Notes under the pieces: generated by a model
The model's database searches: none
Told to the model about the DNA's origin: nothing
The model's input: only the letters and a program-made list of their open reading frames with translations
From: Flavobacterium sp. HSC-61S13
Lineage (GTDB): Bacteria; Bacteroidota; Bacteroidia; Flavobacteriales; Flavobacteriaceae
Direction of reading: 5' to 3'
DNA length: 64,000 bases
Assembly: GCF_024171535.1 (NCBI RefSeq)
Contig: NZ_JALJZV010000012.1
Location: 1 to 64,000, forward strand
Made by a program: the position numbers and the translations under genes
In this document: piece by piece, positions 44,426-54,100 of the stretch
How the letters are laid out: the number at the start of each line of letters is the position of its first letter
How positions within the stretch are numbered: position 1 is the first letter of the stretch

Positions 44426-44659
44426 TTAACACTTACAGTTACTTTTATCTATATATGTCTTGTTTTTATTCTTGTTGATGTAATAACATCCCCCGCTAGC
44501 ACCTTTGTAAAGAGTATTCCCTTTGTAGCTACCACAAATTTTATCGCTACCAGAAATATTGGAGCCATTCCCAGAATTATATTTATTAGAACTACTACCG
44601 TCATCTTTACTACAAGCAAAAAAGAAAGAGATAGCAATTAAAAGTATTAGTTTTTTCAT
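44426..44659 (-). CDS. Small lipoprotein, cargo gene inverted in the early operon
   Basis: The 77-aa protein has a signal peptide with lipobox (FFFACSKDDG, Cys at residue 16), then a Ser/Asn/Gly-rich stretch and a cysteine-containing C-terminus (CGSYKGNTLYKGASGGCYY). It runs against the surrounding operon and ends just after the oxygenase stop. It has its own minus-strand -7 element TATATTTG at 44688-44681. The CSKDDG start is shared with the lipoprotein at 28826-29074. Probably expressed in the lysogen. Confidence 0.7.
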   Translation of the reverse strand: MKKLILLIAISFFFACSKDDGSSSNKYNSGNGSNISGSDKICGSYKGNTLYKGASGGCYYINKNKNKTYIDKSNCKC

Positions 44660-44680
44660 TTTTCAAAAATTAAAATTTAA

Positions 44681-44688
44681 CAAATATA
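44681..44688 (-). promoter_or_regulatory. -7 element of the inverted lipoprotein gene
   Basis: Minus-strand TATATTTG matches TAnnTTTG exactly and lies 22 bases upstream of the ATG. It is the same octamer as the -7 element of the left-end lipoprotein. Confidence 0.5.
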
Positions 44689-44746
44689 CTGATGTAGAAT
44701 CAGAATGATATACGGAAAACCTCACTAATATTAAAAACACAAATTT

Positions 44747-45802
44747 ATGATCAATTTATTCAACACACACATTGAAACATTGTCAATTCACAAAGTTGGT
44801 AACAAAAGTCGCAACGAAAAAATGTTTCTTTCTGACGAGTCATTAAAGCTAAATGATGAAATCGTGCCACTAATAAAAGAGTTCTTTTTTAAACCTTTTC
44901 GAGAGAAAGAAGAAAGTTATTTTCAATTTGCTCACGATGTTGATATCGAGTTCAACGAAATGTTTAATCTGGCCACATCAATTTTTGAAAGTCCTGATAA
45001 ACTACACGAGGTATCTAAGAAAATCACTACTCACCTATTTGAACAATCGAATCATCCGCATATTAAAATCGGCGAAGTATATGTGGCCTACCTAACTAAT
45101 GTTTCAATAGACAACAATGTAGTAGATGCAATTGGAATTTTTAAAAGTGAAATCAAAAACGATTACTTCGAGATTAACGAAAACGAAAGCCGATTAGAGT
45201 TACAACTAAAACAAGGGATTTCTCTTGATAAATTAGACAAAGGCTGCATCATATTCAATTACAAAAAAGAAGACGGCTATAAGGTCCTGAGCATTGATTC
45301 TAATCGTTACGATGCTAGATATTGGTTAGAACATTTCTTATCAGTCGATGCTTTCCAAGATGAAAACTTCTTTACCAAAAAATACTTGAAATTCTGTCAG
45401 GATTTTGCAAAAGACGTGGTGCTTCAGGCCGAAGATAAAAAAGAAGAGGTAATGTTTATGAACCGATCCGTAAACTACTTTGCTAAAAATGATGACTTCG
45501 AAGAAAGCAGCTTCTTAAATGAAGTAATCGACAACCCTGATTTGATTTCGGAGTTCAAAAACTACAAGGTTGATAAGGGCGAAAAATACAGCATTGAGGA
45601 CGTGAGCAATTTTGCGATATCCAATTCGGCAGTAACCGATGCTCGAAAGAAATTCAAAAACGTGATTAACCTGGACACTAACATTACAATCAAACTTGAT
45701 TTTATCAATCCGGAAAGCGCTGAAAAATTCATTGAAAAAGGTTGGGATGAAGAAAAACAGATGTACTACTATTTGTGTTATTTCAACAAAGAAAATAAGT
45801 AA
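44747..45802 (+). CDS. Nucleoid-associated protein, NdpA/YejK-like
   Basis: The 351-aa protein has the N-terminal pattern of the NdpA (37-kDa nucleoid-associated) family: IETLSIHKVGNKSRNE, HIKIGEVYVAYL and, in the centre, RLELQLKQGISLDKLDKGCIIF. Length is close to that of bacterial homologues. Host genomes of this group encode such proteins, so a phage copy may affect nucleoid structure or phage DNA. It overlaps the next gene by 1 base. Confidence 0.8.
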   Translation: MINLFNTHIETLSIHKVGNKSRNEKMFLSDESLKLNDEIVPLIKEFFFKPFREKEESYFQFAHDVDIEFNEMFNLATSIFESPDKLHEVSKKITTHLFEQSNHPHIKIGEVYVAYLTNVSIDNNVVDAIGIFKSEIKNDYFEINENESRLELQLKQGISLDKLDKGCIIFNYKKEDGYKVLSIDSNRYDARYWLEHFLSVDAFQDENFFTKKYLKFCQDFAKDVVLQAEDKKEEVMFMNRSVNYFAKNDDFEESSFLNEVIDNPDLISEFKNYKVDKGEKYSIEDVSNFAISNSAVTDARKKFKNVINLDTNITIKLDFINPESAEKFIEKGWDEEKQMYYYLCYFNKENK

Positions 45803-46278
45803 TGAGTGGGGAGAAATTAACTCACAGTGAGATAATTGAAATTGGTTACAAGTGGTTATTCTCAAAATGCAGCTTTGCAGTAAAGGACCTCGTTACTCAC
45901 AATCAGGAAACCCCTGATATAATTGGATGGAATGCCGAAGGAAGCTTTTTGTTAGAAGCAAAAGTAAGTAGGAGCGATTTCCTCGCGGATAAGAAAAAAC
46001 CATTTCGGCTAAATCCTGAAACAGGCATGGGAGATTGGCGTTTTTTTATTGCTCCCAAAGGATTAATAAGAGTTGAGGAATTACCCGATATGTGGGGATT
46101 AATTGAAGTCAACGAAAAAAGAAAAGCGACAATGGTTCATAATCCTTTTGGTAAAGGAAACATTTACTGCACTTGGCATAAACATGAAAAATGTAATGGT
46201 AGCGAAGTTATAATTATGAAGTCGGTTTTACGGCGGCTTCATCAAAAAGGATTAATTAATGAAATCTATAAAAAGTAA
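45802..46278 (+). CDS. PD-(D/E)XK nuclease-fold protein, MmcB-like
   Basis: The 158-aa protein contains TPDIIGWNAEGSFLLEAKVSRSDFLADKKKPFR (about residues 35-67). It is a D followed by E-x-K, as in MmcB and related PD-(D/E)XK proteins. MmcB is linked to mutagenic DNA repair in other bacteria. Here it sits in the phage early operon. Catalytic activity is inferred from the motif. Confidence 0.65.
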   Translation: MSGEKLTHSEIIEIGYKWLFSKCSFAVKDLVTHNQETPDIIGWNAEGSFLLEAKVSRSDFLADKKKPFRLNPETGMGDWRFFIAPKGLIRVEELPDMWGLIEVNEKRKATMVHNPFGKGNIYCTWHKHEKCNGSEVIIMKSVLRRLHQKGLINEIYKK

Positions 46279-46280
46279 TT

Positions 46281-46697
46281 ATGGGAATAGATAAAAAACA
46301 GATTTTACAATTAGCTGCTAACGGGGTTAGTTTTTATTGTGAAGATACAGACTCAGGAGAATATGAAATACTAAATGTAACTAGCATTGACTTAGCTCAT
46401 GAAACCATAGAAATAGGAGCAACTACCTTTGACTTTGAAGACATTGGAAAATACGTTAAACCAGTCATGCATCCTTTATCCGATTTAGCCGAAGAAATAA
46501 CTCATAACGGTGAAACTTTTGTTCCTTATGATGAACTAGATAATTATCATAACTTTTCTAAAGTCAATTATAATGATATTGAAAAAGATCCAACTAGATA
46601 CCCATATACAATTGTATGCAAGCTATTAGAATGGCACTTCGATATATTCGGTTTAATAGAAAATAATTTGGCGATAAACATTAACACATTGGACTAA
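46281..46697 (+). CDS. 138-aa hypothetical phage protein
   Basis: Acidic mixed alpha/beta protein (ILQLAANGVSFYCEDTDS...). HNGETFVPYDELD is a stretch I associate with unassigned Bacteroidota phage proteins. Overlaps the next gene by 1 base. Function unknown. Confidence 0.55.
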   Translation: MGIDKKQILQLAANGVSFYCEDTDSGEYEILNVTSIDLAHETIEIGATTFDFEDIGKYVKPVMHPLSDLAEEITHNGETFVPYDELDNYHNFSKVNYNDIEKDPTRYPYTIVCKLLEWHFDIFGLIENNLAININTLD

Positions 46698-47077
46698 TGG
46701 AAGCAAACGAACTAAGAATAGGTAATGCAGTAACCTATAAGGATAAAACTGTAATTGTTGAAGCAATCACCAGCGATGGTATATCCGTATCAGGATATGA
46801 GAATGGCAGGTTTACTCCAGTGTATTTATGCAACGTCAATTTAAAACCAATCACGATTACTGAAGATGTGCTATTAAGGCATGGGTTTATTTACCTCCAT
46901 GATAAACATAGTTTTTTTATTCATGGTAATGAGGTAAATATTAAAATTGATAAAAAGATTAGATGGATTGCTTGGTGTAACACAGTTTTGACTAATGTAG
47001 AAATAAAATACCTCCATCAACTCCAAAACCTATATTTCATATTAACTGGAAAAGAACTAATAGAAAAAACTGAATAA
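46697..47077 (+). CDS. Conserved phage protein of unknown function
   Basis: The 126-aa protein begins MEANELRIGNAVTYKDK and ends VEIKYLHQLQNLYFILTGKEL. Both patterns recur in small Bacteroidota phage and mobile-element proteins. The middle is beta-rich. No function is known to me. Confidence 0.65.
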   Translation: MEANELRIGNAVTYKDKTVIVEAITSDGISVSGYENGRFTPVYLCNVNLKPITITEDVLLRHGFIYLHDKHSFFIHGNEVNIKIDKKIRWIAWCNTVLTNVEIKYLHQLQNLYFILTGKELIEKTE

Positions 47078-47122
47078 CAACCAAAAACCTCGCGATGTAA
47101 AGGCAAATCGCTAATCTATGTT

Positions 47123-47293
47123 ATGACTAAAGTTGACACACTTTTAGAAATGGCTAACGCAGCCAAAATCGAGGAACAAAAATTTGAAAAGGGAAATAAA
47201 TCAAGCGGTACCCGTTTGAGAAAACACCTCCTTGAAATTGGAAAGTTAACCAAGGAAATCCGAAAGGAAGTTTCAGAAAAAAAGAACGCATAA
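47123..47293 (+). CDS. Histone H1-like Hc1-family protein
   Basis: The 56-aa lysine-rich protein contains FEKGNKSSGTRLRKHLLEIG and KLTKEIRKEVSEKKN, the pattern of the Hc1 histone-like family first known from chlamydia and also seen in Bacteroidota and phages. It would bind DNA without specificity and condense it. It is the last gene of the early operon and ends 4 bases before a terminator. It was found by reading the sequence; the frame is short but strongly matching. Confidence 0.75.
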   Translation: MTKVDTLLEMANAAKIEEQKFEKGNKSSGTRLRKHLLEIGKLTKEIRKEVSEKKNA

Positions 47294-47296
47294 AAC

Positions 47297-47319
47297 AAAA
47301 AGCCCGTTACGGGCTTTTT
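47297..47319. terminator. Terminator at the end of the early operon
   Basis: AAAAAGCCCG (47297-47306), loop TTA, CGGGCTTTTT (47310-47319): a perfect 10-bp stem usable on both strands. It closes the early operon and, from the other side, the minus-strand GNAT gene that ends at 47330. Confidence 0.9.
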
Positions 47320-47329
47320 CTGTTTATTC

Positions 47330-47995
47330 TTATTCAAAATCTATAATACATTGTATTTCATTTTTTAAGCGAAGTAGGTTTAAATTTGCATTCTTGAGAT
47401 GTTTTATACACGGCTTTCCTCCCTTTTTAATTTCAATTTCAGTTTCTAAAAATTTCAATGATATTGCTAAATAATTTATTTTCTTCTTGATTGTCATGTA
47501 ATCTTCTAAAGTTATTTTATTGACTTCATTTTCCCTGAACTTAATCTCTTTTCGATCAACTTTTTTTAACAAAAATTCGTCGTCAGGTAATTTATTAAAG
47601 CCCAATTTTAATAATATTTTTTCAGAATCCTCTGGAAAGTTGTCTGCCGTATCAACTGTAACACGTTGACTTCTCCGTGATGAAAATAGATGATCTATTA
47701 TTACCTCTTCCATCGCATTAGTTAAAATCCCTTGTTTGCGATGTTCTTTAAGTACATACCAATGCAAATTTGTATTATCCATATCCAAGACTGCACCAAC
47801 AAAAATATTGTCTTTGTTTTTTATAAAATAAACTTTGTAAGGATTTGTTGGAGTGTTGTAATCATAATCTATAGGGTCTTTTAACAAAGCTGTTCCGTAG
47901 TAGACATTATCATAAAGTAAAGTAGTTTTTATTAACTCACAAGGGGATTCTGAGTTTAGCTTGTCAATTAAATTTTTTAGGTCAAGATGTGTCAT
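47330..47995 (-). CDS. GNAT-type acetyltransferase, prophage cargo
   Basis: The 221-aa protein has a GNAT core: AVLDMDNTNLHWYVLKEHRKQGILTNAMEEVII, with R-x-x-G-x-L as the acetyl-CoA loop (about residues 75-107), then ILLKLGFNKL. A C-terminal extension of about 70 residues is helical and charged. It is flanked by terminators and has its own -7 element on the minus strand, so it is an independent unit rather than part of the early or late operon. The acceptor is unknown. Confidence 0.65.
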   Translation of the reverse strand: MTHLDLKNLIDKLNSESPCELIKTTLLYDNVYYGTALLKDPIDYDYNTPTNPYKVYFIKNKDNIFVGAVLDMDNTNLHWYVLKEHRKQGILTNAMEEVIIDHLFSSRRSQRVTVDTADNFPEDSEKILLKLGFNKLPDDEFLLKKVDRKEIKFRENEVNKITLEDYMTIKKKINYLAISLKFLETEIEIKKGGKPCIKHLKNANLNLLRLKNEIQCIIDFE

Positions 47996-48019
47996 GAATT
48001 ATTTTTAAAAGATTGAATT

Positions 48020-48027
48020 CAAAACTA
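48020..48027 (-). promoter_or_regulatory. -7 element of the cargo GNAT gene
   Basis: Minus-strand TAGTTTTG matches TAnnTTTG and lies 25 bases upstream of the ATG at 47995. The start site would be near 48015. Confidence 0.45.
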
Positions 48028-48110
48028 TAAATTTAATAAATAACAAAGCAGACTAAATAGTGTTTTTTTTAAACTAATATTTACTTATCTTTGTGATATT
48101 AAACTAGTTA

Positions 48111-48132
48111 TATATGAAAACGTTTTCATATA
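48111..48132. repeat. 22-bp perfect palindrome
   Basis: The 22 bases read identically on both strands; the core is GAAAACGTTTTC, flanked by TATAT/ATATA. It lies in the 175-base gap between the GNAT gene and the late genes. It could be an operator or a hairpin at the 5' end of the candidate small RNA. Confidence 0.7.
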
Positions 48133-48160
48133 AATCATACAAACTTAATATAATCACTAT

Positions 48161-48188
48161 AAAAAAGCCCCTATTTCGGGGCTTTTTT
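48161..48188. terminator. Terminator at the end of the late operon
   Basis: An 11-bp perfect stem with a 6-base loop and T-runs on both sides. It overlaps the last codons of the 2548-aa gene (stop at 48171), so it ends the late minus-strand transcript and a rightward transcript as well. Confidence 0.85.
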
Positions 48189-51100
48189 CGTTTCATTAAT
48201 CAGTTGACGATACTCAAACATCGCTTCTGCGTTTATCGCTTTGTATTGAAACATCTGCCTTTTAAGTTTTAAATCCTCTTTGGATAGTTTTTCGGAATTG
48301 TTTAAATCTGAACCAAATAACTCAACCATCAATAAAGCTTTGTGCTGTGCATTGTTCGCATACTTAATTTCAAATACAGCGGAGTTTACATTTTTGTTTT
48401 TGATTTGATCGCTAACTCGAGTTCTAGCACGCTTCTTGTCATAAGCACTCATATCCGTAGTGATTTCATTTAATTTTTTATTCACTTCGGTTCGAGTTAT
48501 ATTTCCATCCAAATGATCCTTTACAACTGCTTTTACTTCATTTTTAAATTTGAGGTTTTCGATTTCAATTTTTTCAAGTTCTTTTTTAATTTCTTCGTTT
48601 TGCCCTATTCTACGGTTGAACTCGCTGGTTTCCTTAACAGCTCGATTAAAGGACGATTTAAGCATGTCGTTTTTAAACTTGTCCATTATGGCCTTTGAGT
48701 CTTTATCGGACATCATAGCATCCATTCCGCCGTAAAGCATACCGATATAAGGCGAAGTACTTGGAGTTGTCACAATACTTTCTACAGCTGCTTTCATTCT
48801 TACTGGTGACCATCCCTGTTGCTCTCCAATTTTTTTGTAAAAATCCTCAACTGATGCGTTTTCGAATCCTTCTGCCGGAACAGGAACTTTTCCTCTTAAA
48901 ATAGATAAATCTTGTTCGCGGAAAAAATCATAACCCGTTGCATAAGACAAAGCGCCTTTAATAAGTGGATTTCTGGTGACATTATCTGTTATTCCAAATT
49001 CAACGGGGCTAATGTTTTTCTCTAATGCAAATCCGATATCCCGTATTGTATTACTCCTTGATTTATCTCCTGCAGATGCCTTCATGTAATCTCTCATGAT
49101 ATTTTCAGTCAAGGAAAAAAATGGTGTCAACTGTTGGGCCTTGGCTATTCTAAAATATTGAAATTCTCCTTTATCATTTCGGTTACCATTAAAGACGATG
49201 AAATAATTAATACGATCATACTTCGAAACACCTTTAATCGCTTTATTGTAAAGCTCTGAGCTAGTCATATCCTTTTCATCTTCACTCCCGGTTCCTGATA
49301 ATAACGCTAAACTAACTCCAATCGGAACAGACGACATAATTGCTGCAGCTTGAGTAACTCGCAAAGTAGTTTCAATTGGACGTTCTCTAAAATTATCAAA
49401 CATTACTCTTGTTCCTTGAGTAGCGGCATTCAAATATGGAATAAAAGCATCGATATCTTTTGTTATTGCCCCGCCTTGGTTGAAATCCATGGTATTCCTA
49501 GCAGATGATACGGCATTGGTATAGATGTCTTCCAACTGATTTTTTTCTGTAACTTCTTCAATTTTTTTTAACCCCAATTCTTTGAGTTGATTTTTAATTG
49601 AGCGATTGAATACAGCCATTCTAAAGCCTACTTCTGAATACATCTGTAAACTTTGAAGTGTAGCTACGCTAAAAGCTTTTTTAGTTCTTTCCTTGGTCTT
49701 ATTGTCAATCTTATCCAAAACTTTTTGCATGGAAGAAGTACCTTTAAATCTACCTTGTTCCATTAAGAAATCCATCATCCCACCATATTTAATGAAGTTC
49801 TTGAAATTGTCGGTTTCCTTTCTAATATCGCGAATACCTTGTGAAGCATCACCTGTAAGTTGAACAAAATTTTTAAGCAAATTCGCGCCATATTCTTCTG
49901 AAAAAGTAGAGATAAAAAGAAAATCTCTAGGAGTATTGGTAATAAAGAAAGTTGGATTATTCCCAGTTGCAATAGCTTTTACTAACCCTACACCGGAACT
50001 CATGGCAACCTTTTCTTTAATATCAGGTGTTTTAAAAATTCTTGCCATGGAATCAAAATACTGCTCATGAAACTGATCCTCCATGAGAATATTATTCTTT
50101 ACCCCATTTACATAATAATAAGTGTTAGAAAAGCCTATAGGAGTTTTCTTTGTCTTATAAATGGGATTACCTGATTCCGTAAAACCAATGATAGGGTTGT
50201 GTTTTACTCGTTTTTGTAATTCCTCAAAATATTTAATCGTATCGCGTTCTTTCTTGGTTGGATTAATTTTGGATTTTAATTGAGCGACCTCAGTTGCTTG
50301 TTTTTCCATAAATTCAACGAGCTTACTATTAGTACGGTTCAAAGCAATCGTCTTTGCTCGCATATTGATAGCTCGTGAAAGCAAGTATTGTGAATCATTG
50401 ACTAAGGAGGTGTCAAGACCTCTTTCTAATTTCTGTATTTGTTCTTGTCCAAGTCCTCCAGTGTTCCCATTATCCAAATGGGCTGTTTCGGTTTCTGCAT
50501 TTTGCATGAACTCTAAAAACTGTCTCGGTTGGTAATCAATATCAAAAAAACGGTCCCGGCTTTCTTTTGAGATTATTCCGGTCTCGAGCATCTGGTCCAA
50601 TAAATCGCGGAAAGTATCAAAATAAGCTTCAGAACGCTTTACTAAATCATTGAATTTTTCGGAACCTAATTCGGTTTCAAGCGTGCTTAAATAAGCTTTA
50701 GCAACGTTATCGTTAATATAATCCTGATGAACAACTGTTGGTAAATTCTCTTTCCGACGGTTCTCGTCTATCGCGATAAAGCGTTTCAATTGGATTACCC
50801 TATCAAGAAGTTTAATTTCAGGAGATGAAAGGCCCTTGTATATTTTAGAATGTGCTTCATCATACATCTGTTTAGCGAATGCCGTTGCTCCTTTACTTGC
50901 TACAATGTAGTTTCTGACTAGTCTACCTCCAGATTTATTAAGGATGAATTTTGGTAAGAACTGACGATCAAAGAACTTTGCTATGAAAGTAGAAAAAGCT
51001 TTATCCAAACTAAATTTAGGATTCATTAGAGCATCTGCTTCTTTATCAGCTTTGTCAAAAGAATCGTCGACAATCTTTTTAGCATCCTCTTCTGTAACTG

Positions 51101-54100
51101 CTTTTTGTCTTTCTAAATAATCCTTGGCCATCATCTTTTCCATACGGTCAGAATATTGTTTTAAAATATCCTTTTCCGAAACACCGTTTTTTAAATGCTC
51201 GTCAACTTCTTTTTCTAAAGAGGTGCGAGATTTTTCACTTGCATTGCGTTCGTATGGTTTATTGAGGTAATCTATGAAGTTATTGTCGAGGTCTGATTTT
51301 TCTACAGATGTTAAGTTTTTATACCATTCCGTTTGTTGAACTGCATTAAGTCCGGCTGATATAATATCCGCAACAGTACTTGCGGTTTGCGCTGCTAATT
51401 TCATCGCCATTAAACCTTGTCTAGCAACAACCAATGGTAAATTCATTCCGAGGGTATCTTTTCCAAACTTATCTATATCTGAAATAAGCTTGTCTATACC
51501 TTCAATAAAATCATTGATTTTTAAATCATGGGAAAGGTTGACTTTGGTATCTTTAGTTGAAGACTGATGTTCCTTGTTTTCGGAAATCATATTGTCGATG
51601 ACATAGATGATTCCCTCTTCACTCTTTAATACATTTCTTGGATGTAGATCTGAAACAGTATATTGCCCGTTGGTAAATGAAGTGTCAGTAACTTTAGTAA
51701 AACCTAAAGATTCCATAAAAGAAGCTATTACTGATTTCTCAACGTGTTCTGCTTGACTTACAAAAGGCTGTTTAATTACTACCTCAACATATGGTGCACG
51801 ATTGGCTCCATTGTCAAATCCAGAAAAACCAACTAATTCATAACTTGTTTCAGGGAATAATTTATTGTGATTTTCAATGTAATCTAAAAGGTTGGAAACT
51901 AAAAACTGAGAATTGAATAAATTGTTGCTTTTATAAACCGAACGTTCTTCAGCGTTTAAAACAACTGTATTTTCGTTTCCGCTTCCAAAGGCTTTTCCTA
52001 ACGAATAAATATCATCTATCCATAAATTATTCTCCTTTGCATACTCAAAAACAACTCTTTTCTCAAGATCTGATAAATCATGAGGATTCATTTCTAAAGA
52101 TTCTCCTTCTGGTTGATTTTTTGCAAACTCTCTCTTTGCTTCTTCAATTCTTCCTCTAATATTATCGGAGATTGATTTTCTGCTAGATTCTTCATTGCTG
52201 CTTCCGAGTTCGCTTTGTGGGCCTCCGTCAAGTATTCCGGTTTCTCCGCCGCGTTCCTTACTTGTGCTTTCGCTATTGTCTCGTCTACTCTCTTCTTGAA
52301 CTCTGGATCTTTCTCCATTCTCTGTAGTATTTGCAACTTCGCTAACGATCGTTCTGCTGGCGTCATTGGTCTGCGTGGAGTTTCTTCTTTCTTGCTCATA
52401 GTATTGATCGTTTTCGGTTTGTAAATTTACAAAATCTTCTTCATTCATCACATCAAATAAAGAAGCATATTCATCATAAAATTTTTGTTTAGTTGCCTTT
52501 TGTTCAAAAGCTTGATTTAAAAAATGGTCTGTTGCTGGTAATCCCGTAATTTCCGTGAACGCGGTTTTCAAAGCTGTTAAATCTTCTTTCATATTTCGGT
52601 CTAAGAAATCCTTTTTACCTCGGGGATTTTCCACAATAAAATCAACGATGTCTTGTTCAGTAACCTCAACTCCTGAAATTTCAGAAATCTCTTGAGCAAG
52701 AGAGTCCAACGGGCGACCTTCCCCCTTTTTACCGAAATACTGCATTGCAATACTTTGAGTAATATAGTTGACATCGGCATTGTCCACAAAGCTTTCACGG
52801 GAAACAGCACCAATATTTTCGGCAATCATTCTTTGTTTATAATCCAATTCAGAACGATATTCTTCACGACTGGTCAAAGCAATAGCCTCCGCTATTTGAC
52901 TAGCATTTTGGGAGGTTTCCGCAATATGTTTGTTGGCCGTAACTCCTTCCTCTATATTCGATGTATCAGATTCTTGTCCTTCTGTAAAATCAAGGGATTT
53001 AGCATATTCTTTTTGCAGTATTCTTATAGTTGGCCTACTTGGCGTCCCTCCATTTTCATCTTTAAATACCAACTCATTATTTTCATAAGAAACGGAATAA
53101 GGTTTTCCATTTGTAGATGCTTTTATCTCTTTTACTTTTGGCTCTCTAATTGACTGCGTGTTACCGGTTTCTTGTACTTCTTCTCGAATAACACTTTCTC
53201 CTTCTTGGTTTTCAAGTGTATTACTGACTTCTTCCACGTTAATAGCTCCAGTTCGAACATCTTCATTAATAATAGTATTTTCGGCTTGTGGTATTTCATT
53301 TTCGATGGGGTTATTGAGAGGGACAATGATGTCCCTCTCTGAATTTTGTTTCTGATATATTTTTAAAGCTCTGGCTGAAATCTCTTCATCTTTCAAATCA
53401 ACTTCTTTCGTGCCTTCAGGATCTTTCTCTGCTATTAGTTCGCGACTAGCCTGGTCTTTTAACTTGATTACTTCTTCTGGTCTTAGAAGGTTTAATTTCG
53501 CATTTGCTTCTCCGTTTAGTAGTCCTCGACGTTGGGATTCCGCTGTGTCAAACTCTTCTTTTAAATTATTAGCTAATTGTTTTTTAATATCATCCGAAAG
53601 GTTTTCCTCATTTTGAATTTCACGAACTTTTTGTTTGATATTGGCCTGAGTTCTTTCGATTCTTCTTATCTCGTCAAATTCACCTTGTGGCATATCTTCA
53701 ATGCCTTTTGCTTGCTTAACAAGTAGTCCATTGAGTTTTGTTTTTGCAGTTGAAATTTGGTCTTCGACAATTATTCGAACAGACGGAGCGGTAGAATTTT
53801 GATCAAGCGTTTTTTCAAATTCTAATATTTGAGCATTTGCTTTTTGGATTCTATTATCTAGCGAAAATGGTTTAATTGCACTTGAAACAATATGAGAAGC
53901 ACTCGGTATTAACAATCCCATAATCGCCCCAGCTGAAGCTGCGTCTTTTACATTATCAAAAATACCCACATCTTTACCTAGAACAAACTTATCCATCACG
54001 TTCTGCATTATTTCTGTAGCAGATTCGTCTAATCCTTCATAAACACCGCCTTTTACTACTTCTCCAGTAGCTCCTACTGCGCTTTTCCAAAAACCCTTAG

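Larger units (their letters stand above)
48086..48188 (+). ncRNA. Candidate small RNA between the early and late regions
   Basis: A plus-strand -7 element (TATCTTTG, 48086-48093) predicts a start near 48098. A strong terminator (AAAAAAGCCCC at 48161-48171, GGGGCTTTTTT at 48178-48188) follows about 90 bases later. No plausible gene lies between. A perfect 22-bp palindrome (48111-48132, centred on GAAAACGTTTTC) lies near the 5' end. The 3' end is antisense to the last codons of the 2548-aa gene. A weak point is the lack of an evident -33 element. Confidence 0.4.
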
